Assembly: GCA_005789975.1 (NCBI GenBank)
Contig: SXWC01000068.1
Coordinates: forward strand, 1-16,253
DNA: 16,253 bases
Source: Planctomycetaceae bacterium
Lineage (GTDB): Bacteria; Planctomycetota; Planctomycetia; Pirellulales; UBA1268
Direction: 5' to 3'
A program made the position numbers and the translations under genes. The notes under the pieces were generated by a model. It was not told the origin of the DNA and did no database searches. It saw nothing but the letters and a program-made list of their open reading frames with translations. Shown one piece after another: positions 1 through 6,859 of this stretch (within the stretch, counting starts at the first letter, position 1; each line of letters opens with the position of its first letter).

Positions 1-134
1 AGTCGATCACCGACGCCTGCCTCGACTGGGACGCGAGCGTGCGGCTGCTCGACCGGCTCGCGGCCGGCGTCCGCGGACGGCGGGCGACCAGCGGGGCGAC
101 GACAGCAACCCGGCCCGCGACGACCACTGCCTGA
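1..134 (+). CDS. 3-deoxy-7-phosphoheptulonate synthase (class I DAHP synthase), C-terminal end
   Basis: Only the last 43 codons lie in the window, read in the frame starting at base 3 and ending in TGA at 132-134. The peptide opens with SITDACLDWD and continues with LLDRLAAGVRGRR, which matches the conserved end of AroF/AroG/AroH-type DAHP synthases (SITDACxxWE...LLxxLAxAVxxRR). That enzyme condenses phosphoenolpyruvate and erythrose 4-phosphate in the first step of the shikimate pathway in the cytoplasm. After the conserved end there is a Thr/Ala-rich tail of about 16 residues. The gene continues off the left edge, so the catalytic core cannot be seen. The rhodanese gene follows after 28 bases on the same strand, so the two may share a transcript. 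The family call rests on a short segment, but the motif is distinctive. Confidence 0.8.
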   Translation, partial: SITDACLDWDASVRLLDRLAAGVRGRRATSGATTATRPATTTA

Positions 135-162
135 TCCACGCCCTCCCGCGGAGTCGCCCCCG

Positions 163-513
163 ATGACAGAACTGCCGCTCGAAATCACCGTGACCGACGC
201 CGCAGCCGCCCTGCACGCCGCCGCGCCGGCTCCGCTCCTGCTCGACTGCCGCACGGCCGAGGAGCATCAGACAGCCCGCATCGAAGCCGCGGTGCTGATT
301 CCCATGCAGGAGTTGCCCGAACGCGTCGCTGAACTCTCGGCCCGGCTCTCCGGCGACACGTCGCGGCCGATCATCGTGCATTGCCATCACGGCATGCGGA
401 GCCTCCGCGTGACGAAATGGCTCCGCGACCGTGGATTTCCCCGCGCTCAGAGCATGGCAGGGGGAATCGACGCCTGGAGCGAGCACGTCGATCCGGCCGT
501 GCCGCGCTACTGA
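163..513 (+). CDS. Single-domain rhodanese-like protein
   Basis: A 116-residue cytoplasmic protein without signal peptide, the usual size of a stand-alone rhodanese domain. The rhodanese features appear in order: LLDCRTAEEH at about residues 26-35 (the D-x-R-xx-E-E/Y-x-x-x-H motif), IPMQEL at 46-51, then the active-site loop HCHHGMRS with the catalytic cysteine at residue 74, and a final AGGIDAWS at about 99-106. Such domains carry a persulfide on the loop cysteine and move sulfane sulfur between donors and acceptors; the acceptor here is unknown. GGAG in gcggagtcgcccccgATG supports the start. It lies 28 bases after the DAHP synthase gene, although no functional link to aromatic synthesis is known. 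The TGA stop lies in a 13-bp tandem duplication (506-531). Confidence 0.9.
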   Translation: MTELPLEITVTDAAAALHAAAPAPLLLDCRTAEEHQTARIEAAVLIPMQELPERVAELSARLSGDTSRPIIVHCHHGMRSLRVTKWLRDRGFPRAQSMAGGIDAWSEHVDPAVPRY

Positions 514-531
514 CCCCGGCTACTGACCCCG
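506..531 (+). repeat. 13-bp tandem duplication containing the rhodanese stop codon
   Basis: The unit gctactgaccccg occurs twice in succession, at 506-518 and 519-531. The first copy contains the TGA that ends the rhodanese gene and the second supplies another TGA at 524-526, shifted by one reading frame. It resembles the triplicated 13-bp unit at 7081-7119, which also contains a stop codon. Confidence 0.8.
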
Positions 532-603
532 GCAGCCCAGCGTTCAGCCTGCAATGGAGGGCTCGAATCGCAACATACAAACTCAAAAAACGGGGTGCCG
601 GGA

Positions 604-735
604 GGGGCTGCCCATGCCCCGCGAGCCGGCGTTGCTGGCCAGCGAAGGCATGGATGCCGTAGCGCAGCCAGCATCGAGCGAACGGAGCCCGGGAGGGGCG
701 GAGTGAGCGTCCGGCGACGGGGCATGGGCAGCCCC
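604..735. repeat. REP/MITE-like element with 17-bp terminal inverted repeats
   Basis: The arm ggggctgcccatgcccc at 604-620 is the exact reverse complement of 719-735. Inside are further nested inverted repeats: 630-639 pairs with 667-676 (9 of 10 bases), enclosing 647-651 against 654-658 (ggcat/atgcc), and a 10-bp palindrome gctggccagc lies at 634-643. An 11-bp direct repeat ccgggaggggc occurs at 598-608 and 689-699. The segment has no open frame with a ribosome binding site. Terminal inverted repeats around a structured non-coding core of about 130 bp are what REP/BIME or small MITE elements look like. A structured RNA or a bidirectional terminator is the main alternative. Whether it recurs in the genome cannot be seen from one copy. 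Confidence 0.6.
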
Positions 736-742
736 GACCTCA

Positions 743-844
743 CCAGACGCCCCCTCTAAGCGTCTCTCTCCAGACGCACTCTCCAGACGTCCCTCTCCAG
801 ACGCCCTCTCTACGCGTCTCTCACCAGACGTCCCTCTCCAGACG
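743..844. repeat. Short-period array of CCAGACG and pyrimidine-rich units
   Basis: The heptamer ccagacg starts at 743, 770, 783, 797, 824 and 838. The spacings are 27, 13, 14, 27 and 14, all near multiples of 13-14. In the two 27-base gaps a variant unit fills the missing place (ctaagcgtctctct at about 756 and ctacgcgtctctca at about 810). The array is therefore about eight units of CCAGACG plus TCCCTCT, ordered A-B-A-A-A-B-A-A. It begins eight bases after the right arm of the element at 604-735 and lies in a convergent intergenic region. It probably arose by slipped replication; no function is evident. Confidence 0.75.
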
Positions 845-928
845 TCGCGAGCACCTCCGACCATCCCCGCATCCAACAGGATTGTCAGGGATGACTTTGG
901 CCACGGACAGTCAGCGGTCGAGCGGCCG

Positions 929-3193
929 TCACCCGCAGGTGCGGCGAGCGCGTTGACCGCCGGGTGCCGCGGGCAACGCGGCCATCCAGTTCGCGCCGTA
1001 GGCCGCGAAAGCAGAATCGGCGGCGGTCAAGGCCCCCGCATCCCGCGATCCGGATGCCGTCATCCGCCCACCCGCCGTGGACGAGAACGCGAACCGCACC
1101 GAATAGACGCCGGTCGAGCCGTTCCGTCCCCAGCCCAGTCGGCTCGGCGAATAGCTGGAGTTCCGGTAGCCGGAAATCCCGACGTAGAACGTTCCGGCCG
1201 CCGCGGCCCGATAGGAGAGGTAGCTGTCGAGCGAACCGCCGGAGTCGTCGTTGCGGGCGATTTCCCTGCCGGAACCGTCGAACAGCCGCACGTAGCTGTC
1301 GAGCGTCGAACCGCCGGCGAGCGACTGGGCGTCGATGTCGATTACGAACGACTGGCCGGCCGAGAGCCGCACGCGATACATGTCCACGTCACGGGCCCCG
1401 GCGGTTCCGTCGCCGATCCGCCCGGAGAGCCGGAGTTCACCGGACGTCACCGACACCACCGCGGCCGACGACATCGTGTCGCCGGCATCGACGAGCGTGG
1501 GGGCGCGAGTCACCCACTCATCCGCCGCGGAGTCCGCGAGGGCCACGCCACCGTCAACCGACGTGATGCCGCTGCCCGCCGCGCTGACGGTGAGGACGTA
1601 GGTCCCCGCCGTGGTGGTCGCGTTGGTCAGGCCGTCGATCGTCCAGCGAACGTTGTCGGTCGTGGAGAGCGTGACCCCGCCGAGCGACACAGCCGCGCCG
1701 TCGCGGGTCAGCGAGAGGTCGGCGACATCGAATCCCGACACCGCCGCGCTGAACTGCACGACGACGCCTGAAACAGCGGTCGTCCTCGGATCGGGGGAGA
1801 CATCGATCACGTCGGCCGTCGGGGCGGGAGCCGGCGGAGGAGCCGGGGGCTCCGGCGGCGCCGGCGGGGCGATCGCGGTGATCGCATTCAGGGCGGCCCG
1901 GGCGTTGATCAGTCCGCCGGTGGCAACCTTTCCCGCGAGATTCGACACGGGCACCGCCGTGGAGAGGACCGCCGAGCGGATCTCCGCCGACGTCGCCTGC
2001 GGATTCGCGGCCGCAAGCAGCGCCACGAGGCCCGCCACATGGGGCGTGGCCATCGAGGTGCCACTGTAGGTCGAGTAGGTGTTGTTGGGCGTCGTGGAGA
2101 GGATGCCCGCGCCCGGCGCCGCGACATCGACCGTCGTCGCGCCGTAGTTTGAGAACGACGCCAACCGGTTCGACGAGTCGGTCGCGGCCACCGAGATGCT
2201 CGCATATCCGGACGGATAAGACGCCGTGGCGTCGTTGTTGGTCGCCTCGTTGCCCGCCGCGGCGACGCACAGGATGCCGACTCCCTCGCCCGCCGCGATC
2301 GCATCGCGGAGCGCCGCCGAGGGCCCGCCGCCACCCCAGCTGTTGTTGGTCGCGACGACGTTGATGCCGAAATCACGCCGCATCCGCGTGGCGTAGTTGA
2401 TGGCGGCGATGGCGGCGCTCGTCGAGCCGCTGCCGTCGGCCCCGAGGAACTTGAGCCCCATCATCGAGACCTGCCAGTTCACGCCCGCCACACCGATGCC
2501 GTTGTTGCCCACGGCGCCGATCGTGCCGGCGACGTGCGTGCCATGCCCCTGGTCGTCGAAGGGATCGGCGTCGTTGTTGGCGAAATCCCAGCCGTAGACG
2601 TCGTCGGCGAAGCCGTTGCCGTCGTTGTCGATGCCGTCGCCGGCCACCTCGCCGGGGTTGCGCCACATGTTGGCCGCGAGATCGGAGTGCCGGTAGTCGA
2701 TGCCGGTGTCGATGACCGCGACCACGACGGAGCGGGATCCCGTGGAGACATCCCATGCCTCCGGCGCATCGATGTCGGCGTCGGCCACGCCACCGGTCTG
2801 CGACGTGTTGTTCATTCCCCAGAGCTGCCGCAACGACGGGTCATTGGGCGTGGCCGAGGTCGTGATCACCGCGTCGGGCTCGACATACCGCACGCCGGCG
2901 GTCGAGGTCGCCCAGTTACCCACCTCGGCGGCCGACACCCCGGGAGCGGTCACCGAGAAGAATCCCTGTCCGAGCGGAGCCGCCGTCCAGCCGGCCCGCA
3001 CCGCGACGGCGGGCGTGTCGGCTCTCACGATCCACGCATCGGCGCGGGTTGTAACGGGGGCGCCGTTCCAGACGAGTTGGCGGACGGCCGACCCGAGATC
3101 GGCGGCCAACATGGCCCTCTGTTCGAGCCTTTCGGCAAGCAGCGATGCCCGAGCGGAACGACTGGAGCACGAGTGGCGGGCGCGACGCTTCAT
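929..3193 (-). CDS. Exported subtilisin-like serine protease (S8) with Ig-like and PPC domains
   Basis: A 754-residue protein. The start at 3193 is chosen because ggagg stands nine bases before its ATG; the 13-codon extension to a GTG at 3232 has no such site and runs into a hairpin. The N-terminus is Arg/Ser-rich and ends in LEQRAMLAAD (about 23-32), the planctomycete surface-protein motif, rather than a normal hydrophobic signal peptide. The S8 domain follows: Asp162 in VIDTG, His217 in GHGTHVAG, oxyanion Asn315 in AAAGNEA and Ser380 in SGTSMATPH. An acidic GDGIDNDGNG loop at about 186-195 may bind calcium. A Pro-rich linker at about 442-460 leads to an Ig-like domain (about 461-552) and a PPC domain (about 565-703, ending GVYSVRFAF), which in secreted proteases is often removed or used for attachment. 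All catalytic residues are present. It is the last gene of the minus-strand run, 165 bases after the cyclase gene. Confidence 0.93.
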   Translation of the reverse strand: MKRRARHSCSSRSARASLLAERLEQRAMLAADLGSAVRQLVWNGAPVTTRADAWIVRADTPAVAVRAGWTAAPLGQGFFSVTAPGVSAAEVGNWATSTAGVRYVEPDAVITTSATPNDPSLRQLWGMNNTSQTGGVADADIDAPEAWDVSTGSRSVVVAVIDTGIDYRHSDLAANMWRNPGEVAGDGIDNDGNGFADDVYGWDFANNDADPFDDQGHGTHVAGTIGAVGNNGIGVAGVNWQVSMMGLKFLGADGSGSTSAAIAAINYATRMRRDFGINVVATNNSWGGGGPSAALRDAIAAGEGVGILCVAAAGNEATNNDATASYPSGYASISVAATDSSNRLASFSNYGATTVDVAAPGAGILSTTPNNTYSTYSGTSMATPHVAGLVALLAAANPQATSAEIRSAVLSTAVPVSNLAGKVATGGLINARAALNAITAIAPPAPPEPPAPPPAPAPTADVIDVSPDPRTTAVSGVVVQFSAAVSGFDVADLSLTRDGAAVSLGGVTLSTTDNVRWTIDGLTNATTTAGTYVLTVSAAGSGITSVDGGVALADSAADEWVTRAPTLVDAGDTMSSAAVVSVTSGELRLSGRIGDGTAGARDVDMYRVRLSAGQSFVIDIDAQSLAGGSTLDSYVRLFDGSGREIARNDDSGGSLDSYLSYRAAAAGTFYVGISGYRNSSYSPSRLGWGRNGSTGVYSVRFAFSSTAGGRMTASGSRDAGALTAADSAFAAYGANWMAALPAAPGGQRARRTCG

Positions 3194-3226
3194 GGCGGAA
3201 TTCCTCCGTTGTGAACCGATGTTGCA

Positions 3227-3241
3227 GGGCACCGAGTGCCC
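3227..3241 (-). other. Hairpin in the S8 protease leader
   Basis: A perfect six-base stem (gggcac/gtgccc) with a three-base loop stands 33 bases upstream of the protease ATG, before its ribosome binding site. It may be an mRNA leader structure or a remnant terminator of the cyclase gene; there is no U-tract. It also overlaps the upstream GTG at 3230-3232, which argues against that codon as the real start. Confidence 0.4.
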
Positions 3242-3319
3242 CTCGCCTTGCCACCCAGAAGGACTATCGACGATTGCGTCGGTTCTGTCCAGCCCAGGGG
3301 CGACCGTACCGCCTGGAGT

Positions 3320-3345
3320 GGCGGCCCGGCCCGGCCCGGCCCGGG
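3320..3345. repeat. GGCCC tandem repeat after the cyclase stop
   Basis: The pentamer ggccc is repeated about four times in succession just downstream of the TAA that ends the cyclase gene on the minus strand, within ggcggcccggcccggc and what follows. It is a simple G+C-only repeat that could form a stable structure, but it lacks a U-tract and cannot be called a terminator with confidence. Confidence 0.4.
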
Positions 3346-3358
3346 ATCCCGCCGCGGG

Positions 3359-4219
3359 TTATTCGTCGTCGGGGTCGGGCAACCGGGCCAGCACACGGAG
3401 CGGACCGCCGCTGCCGCCGGCAATCTTCATGGGGAGGGCGGCCACGAACGCCCCCTGCTCCGGCAGCCGTTCGAGGCCGTCGAGATTCTCGAAGATCGGC
3501 ACGTCGCCCGAGCAGAGGGCGACGTGCGAACCGAACAGGCTCGACGGGCCGTGGTCGATGCTGGCCGTGTCGATGCCCACCGCCCGCACCCGGCGATGCT
3601 CCACGAGCCACTTCGCGGCGTCGGCCGCAAGCCCGGGAAACCTCAGCAGCGGCACCGCCTCCGGGCCGAGCACGTCGGTGCCGAGATAGGCTTTGCGGTC
3701 GCCCCACCGCGGCGACCAGCCCGTCCGCAGGAGCACGATCACATCGACGAGCTGCCGGCCGTGTTTCCGCTCCCACGCCACGAGGTCGTCAGCCGTCACC
3801 TCGTAGACCGGATCGGCCGCGCACTGCCGCGTGACGTCGATCACCGCCGCCTCGCCCACCAGCCGCCACGGCTCGATCTGGTCGGCGGTGTGACGCCCCT
3901 CGGCGAAGTGACGCGGCGCGTCGAGATGGGTGCCGCCGTGCTCGGCGGTCGCAAACCGGTTCGCGGCGTAGTAGTAGCCCTTCGGTGTCGGCCCGTTCTT
4001 GCCCGCCTCGAAGAGAAAGCCCTTCTCGGTGGGCCAGTAGATCGTCGCGGCGTCGAATGAATGCGTGAGGTCGAGCCAGGTGCCCGCCGCAAACCGCTGG
4101 GCCTCCGACGACGCGACCGTCGCCACGGCCGCCGCCGGTTGCCCGCGAACGGTCGTGCCCGACGCGGCCAGCGCCACGCCGGACAGCACAACGGCGATCA
4201 CCACCCGGCCCGACGGCAT
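3359..4219 (-). CDS. Exported cyclase-family (kynurenine formamidase-like) metal hydrolase
   Basis: A 286-residue protein with a signal peptide at about residues 1-27 (RVVIAVVLSGVALAASGTTVRGQ), so it acts outside the cytoplasm. The cyclase/KynB-family signature HxGTHxDxPxH is complete as HGGTHLDAPRH, with His94, His98, Asp100 and His104 as predicted metal ligands. Later family features are GIDTASIDHG, the HVAL...PIFENL block and the ending LPMKIAGGSGGPLRV. Known members hydrolyse N-formylkynurenine, isatin or cyclic amides and lactones; the substrate here is unknown. No kynurenine-pathway neighbour is present and KynB itself is cytoplasmic, so the substrate is probably different. The ATG overlaps the stop of the glycine-rich gene by one base (TGATG), which implies translational coupling. 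A longer upstream reading in the same frame is only a shadow of that gene. Confidence 0.88.
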   Translation of the reverse strand: MPSGRVVIAVVLSGVALAASGTTVRGQPAAAVATVASSEAQRFAAGTWLDLTHSFDAATIYWPTEKGFLFEAGKNGPTPKGYYYAANRFATAEHGGTHLDAPRHFAEGRHTADQIEPWRLVGEAAVIDVTRQCAADPVYEVTADDLVAWERKHGRQLVDVIVLLRTGWSPRWGDRKAYLGTDVLGPEAVPLLRFPGLAADAAKWLVEHRRVRAVGIDTASIDHGPSSLFGSHVALCSGDVPIFENLDGLERLPEQGAFVAALPMKIAGGSGGPLRVLARLPDPDDE

Positions 4220-5541
4220 CAGCCGGCGCCCCCGTCGCTGTCGGCCCCTTCGTCGGCCCCGTCGTCGGCCGGCCCCGCGGGACGGCTCGCCGCCGCCGGG
4301 CCACCGGCCCCGGCGTCTGCTCCGTTCTTGCCCTTGTCCTGCACGCGCACGAGCAGCATCTGCTCCACCTTGCCTCCGTCGCGATGCACGAGGATCGTGG
4401 ACTGCTGCTGCGTGAGGTTGGAGAGCCCCGCCTCGTAAACCGGCGTCTTCTTGTCGGCGATCGTCCAGGCGGCCCGCTGCGACTTTTTCTCCACCTTGCC
4501 CGTGATGTTCTGGGTCGAGTCGGAAACGGCGTCGTAGTAGGTGCCCCGCAGCAGACCGGCCTTGTCGATGGCCAGGCTCATGAAGGTGCTCGGATTCGTC
4601 TCCTCGGAGCGTGCGAGCGCGAACACCCCGAGCGAACGCCACTGGTCGTCGGCGGCGACCTTGACGTCGGCCCCGCCCTGGGCCGCGATCGCGGATGCCT
4701 GCTGGGCATACTCCTCGGCGGAACCGACGCGGGTGCCCTGCACGTAGACGCCGTCGTCCTGGTAGCAGACGTTCGTGCCGTAACCGTAGGCGACGGGCGC
4801 GGCGCCATAGCCGCCCCAGCCCGCGAGATCGCCCCAGGCGAGGCCCGCCAGCATCCCGACACCAAAGCCCCCGCCGCCCCACCATCCGCCCGGCCACCAC
4901 GCATTGAAGTGGTTGCCATACCAGCCCCGGCCGCCGTACCAGCCGCCGTTGTAGAAGTTGTTGCGGATCGTGTCGCCACGATCGGCGAGACGGCCGGCGG
5001 AATAGGGGCGGACCGCATCGCGGCCGAGGCCATCCCGCCCGACGCCCTGCCCGGCGATTTTCTGAAAGTCAGCCCGCGAGAGATTCCCCGCGCCGGCGAA
5101 GTGGCTGCCGCCCAAATCGCGGGCCGCGCCGCCGTCGAGCGGGCGACCGCCATCGAGCCGGCCGCCGCCATCGAGCGGCCGCCCGCCGTCGATCCCACGA
5201 CCGCCGCCGAAGTCGCCACCGCGGAAATCAGCGCCGCCGCCGCCAAAATCTCGGCCGCCACCGCCGCCAAAATCTCGGCCGCCGCCGCCGCCAAAATCTC
5301 GGCCGCCACCGCCGCCGAAATCTCGACCACCGCCGCCGCCGAAACCGCCGCCGCCGAAACCGCCACCGCCCATCGAGCGACCACCGCCGCCACCCCCCAT
5401 CGAGCGACCCCCGCCGCCACCGCCGTGACCACCGCCACCGCCGTGGGCCCAGACCGCGGCTGGCACGAGCATCTGGCAGGCCACCGCCGCCAGCGACATC
5501 ACCAAGCCACACCGACCCGACGATCTGCCAGTTGCACGCAT
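4219..5541 (-). CDS. Exported glycine-rich repeat protein of planctomycete type
   Basis: A 440-residue protein. GAGGAG stands eight bases before the ATG at 5541. The signal peptide spans residues 1-32 (VMSLAAVACQMLVPAAVWA, cleavage before HGGGG). Residues 33-145 are Gly-rich with repeats: GGRSMGGG, four copies of GGGGGRDF at about 69-100, then RPLDGG/RLDGG units. A Trp/Tyr/Gly-rich stretch at about 197-255 follows (GGWYGGRGWYGN, AWWPGGWWGGGG). The C-terminal part at about 256-400 looks folded: DDGVYVQGTRVGSAEEYAQQ, then GTYYDAVSDSTQNITGKV and KKSQRAAWT. An Asp/Ala/Gly-rich tail ends it. Similar proteins in planctomycetes have, to my recollection, been annotated as mu-protocadherin-like cell-surface proteins on weak grounds. 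A structural or cell-surface role is inference. The upstream neighbour ends 80 bases away and the downstream cyclase gene is coupled by TGATG. Confidence 0.85.
   Translation of the reverse strand: MRATGRSSGRCGLVMSLAAVACQMLVPAAVWAHGGGGGHGGGGGGRSMGGGGGGRSMGGGGFGGGGFGGGGGRDFGGGGGRDFGGGGGRDFGGGGGRDFGGGGADFRGGDFGGGRGIDGGRPLDGGGRLDGGRPLDGGAARDLGGSHFAGAGNLSRADFQKIAGQGVGRDGLGRDAVRPYSAGRLADRGDTIRNNFYNGGWYGGRGWYGNHFNAWWPGGWWGGGGFGVGMLAGLAWGDLAGWGGYGAAPVAYGYGTNVCYQDDGVYVQGTRVGSAEEYAQQASAIAAQGGADVKVAADDQWRSLGVFALARSEETNPSTFMSLAIDKAGLLRGTYYDAVSDSTQNITGKVEKKSQRAAWTIADKKTPVYEAGLSNLTQQQSTILVHRDGGKVEQMLLVRVQDKGKNGADAGAGGPAAASRPAGPADDGADEGADSDGGAG
5237..5340 (-). repeat. 24-bp tandem repeat encoding GGGGGRDF
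   Basis: On the plus strand the marker a/gaaatc occurs at 5245, 5269, 5293 and 5317, an exact 24-base period matching four copies of the eight-residue unit GGGGGRDF. The DNA copies differ only at a few third-codon positions, so the array looks recently expanded and may vary in copy number between strains. Confidence 0.85.
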
Positions 5542-5565
5542 CGATTCATCTCCTCGGATCAGTAC

Positions 5566-5594
5566 TCGTTTCCCGCCAAAATCGTTTCCCCGCC
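5566..5594 (-). promoter_or_regulatory. Direct repeat in the leader of the glycine-rich gene
   Basis: The plus-strand motif tcgtttcccgcc at 5566-5577 recurs with one extra base as tcgtttccccgcc at 5582-5594, a spacing of 16 bases. Both copies lie 25-53 bases upstream of the ATG at 5541, between it and the stop of the NTF2-like gene. Two direct copies in an 80-bp gap could be a regulator site or simply a duplication; there is no further evidence of function. Confidence 0.3.
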
Positions 5595-5621
5595 GACGAC
5601 CTTCCGCCCGGCCGCGGCGAC

Positions 5622-6548
5622 CTACCGGATTTTCTTGAAGTTGAGCGGGGCCGCGTCCGGCACTTCCACGCCGTCGATCGACCGTTCGATCATGTGCGTG
5701 GTCACCCGGCCCTCGCCCGAGGGCGCGATCACCTGCACCCACTTGGCCACGCGACCACGCACGGCGTCGGAAGGCGTCCCCGTCATCACCTTCTCGAAGG
5801 AGGTGCCGTCCCATTCGAAGAAGCCTTCGGCGCGAGCTCCCGTCGAGTCGAAGATCCACGAGCGAATCAGCCCCGCGTCGCGATCGGCATGGATCACCTC
5901 CATCGCCTCGATGCCGTTCGGCATCAACGAGGCCCTGCCCGCCTTCGGCATGATCTTCACCCGGCCCACGATGGCATAGCCTCCAAGGGCTTTTTCGTAC
6001 GTGAGTTCGATGGTCGCCCGATCGGCCACCTCGGCCTGCCAGGTGCCGAGGATCCAGTCGAGTTCGTCGAGTGCGGTCTTGTGGGCGGGGATCACACGTG
6101 ATTCCGCGATCCGCCATGTCTCGCCCTCCCGCACCCACAGCCCGGTGAATCGGGATTCCTGGGGCTTGTCTCCCGGCTTCTGCCGAAACCGCATCACACC
6201 CTCCACCCGGGCCAGCGGCTCGGCGAGCACCTCGACGTCGTTCACGTCGATCTCGAGCGACGCTTCAGGATGCCGCAGCCGCCAGGCCTTGATCGACTCG
6301 ACGATCGTGTCGCGGCCCAGGAGCGTCGCGCTTCCCTCCAGGAGTTCCGCGCTCCTCGTCCATCGATCGGCGAGCGCCGCGAAGTCGCCCTTGGTGAAGG
6401 CCTCCGCATAGGCGGCCGACGCCTTCTTCACGGCATCGACGGCGGAGGGGTGTGCGGTGGCCTCGGCCCGCGCGACGCCACAGGTCGCCGCCGCGACCGC
6501 TGAGGCCACGAGGAGCAGACGCTGAAAACCCGGCAAAACGACGTGCAT
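5622..6548 (-). CDS. Exported NTF2-like (SnoaL/DUF4440-type) protein with C-terminal lipocalin-like domain
   Basis: A 308-residue protein starting at ATG 6548, with AGGA about ten bases upstream. The signal peptide is residues 1-30 (LLLVASAVAAATCGVARAEA). Residues 36-155 form an NTF2-like domain: VDAVKKASAAYAEAFTKGDF opens the first helix, then LADRW, GRDTIVESI, and the closing strand TGLWVREGETWRIAESRV. Residues 160-308 form a second domain beginning LDELDWILGTWQ, resembling the DUF1579/lipocalin-like type (GTWQ opening, WIFDSTG, FFEWDG). This arrangement is frequent in planctomycetes, often named SgcJ/EcaC-family, but no catalytic residue can be pointed to. A ligand-binding or periplasmic role is inference. 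It is the first gene of the minus-strand run and diverges from the 75-aa gene across a 311-bp gap, where its promoter should lie. Confidence 0.8.
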   Translation of the reverse strand: MHVVLPGFQRLLLVASAVAAATCGVARAEATAHPSAVDAVKKASAAYAEAFTKGDFAALADRWTRSAELLEGSATLLGRDTIVESIKAWRLRHPEASLEIDVNDVEVLAEPLARVEGVMRFRQKPGDKPQESRFTGLWVREGETWRIAESRVIPAHKTALDELDWILGTWQAEVADRATIELTYEKALGGYAIVGRVKIMPKAGRASLMPNGIEAMEVIHADRDAGLIRSWIFDSTGARAEGFFEWDGTSFEKVMTGTPSDAVRGRVAKWVQVIAPSGEGRVTTHMIERSIDGVEVPDAAPLNFKKIR

Positions 6549-6859
6549 CGATACGATTCCTGGCGAAGAGAAAAGGCCTCGGCGAGCCCGCCCCCGCGAG
6601 TCTATCGAAAAGCGACCGATCGCTGCATCCTTTGGGAGGGTGGCGGCGGTCGCCGACTCGCGCGGGCACCCTACACCACGATTCGCGTGCGTGCGGCCGC
6701 ACCATTCCTCCCTGCGGGGGGATCGGGCGCGGCCCCGGGTGCGGGCCGTACGGAATCTGCCAGGGGGGCACGGGGGTTCGCAAAGCATCAAGGTCGCGCG
6801 TCGCGGCCGACCGATATCGACCGGCAGGCCGGTCTCTTGCATCGAAAGAACCACACCCC
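6549..6859. other. 311-bp divergent intergenic region
   Basis: This separates the start of the NTF2-like gene (minus) from the start of the 75-aa peptide gene (plus), so promoters for both should lie here. No sigma-70-like box pair stands out. Near the plus-strand gene there is an eight-base palindrome cgatatcg (6812-6819) directly followed by a perfect six-base inverted repeat accggc-ag-gccggt (6820-6833), 26 bases before the ATG. That could be a regulator site or a leader hairpin. No RNA gene is recognisable. Confidence 0.5.
6820..6833 (+). promoter_or_regulatory. Inverted repeat upstream of the 75-aa peptide gene
   Basis: accggc and gccggt form a perfect six-base stem with a two-base gap, immediately after the palindrome cgatatcg. 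The position, 26 bases before the ATG at 6860, suits an operator or an mRNA hairpin. The evidence is structural only. Confidence 0.3.

Larger units (their letters stand above)
514..928. other. 415-bp gene-free stretch with repeats
   Basis: This lies between the end of the rhodanese gene (plus) and the end of the S8 protease gene (minus), so it is the shared downstream region of two convergent genes. No credible gene is visible: the open frames on either strand translate to low-complexity Arg/Gly/Ser-rich peptides with no ribosome binding site. It holds the folded element at 604-735 and the short-period array at 743-844, described separately. The last 85 bases before the protease stop show no clear structure or terminator. 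Confidence 0.7.

Noticed and set aside
743..844. CRISPR array
   Set aside because: Units are only 7-14 bp with no unique spacers and no cas genes nearby; it is a simple short-period repeat.
583..876. A minus-strand frame with repeated SGERRLE-like peptide
   Set aside because: The repeat is the translation of the short-period array at 743-844, whose 13/14-bp units do not keep frame, and there is no ribosome binding site.
3194..3232. N-terminal extension of the S8 protease to 3232
   Set aside because: It would start at a GTG inside a hairpin without a ribosome binding site, while ATG 3193 has ggagg at the right distance and begins the basic N-terminus.
3359..4219. Assigning the cyclase-family protein as kynurenine formamidase kynB
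   Set aside because: The metal motif fits the family, but the protein is exported and no tryptophan-degradation gene is nearby, so the specific name is not supported.
4384..5979. A 531-codon open frame on the plus strand opposite the glycine-rich gene
   Set aside because: Its Ala/Thr/Glu repeats are the complement of the GGGGGRDF codons, and no start signal or domain is present.
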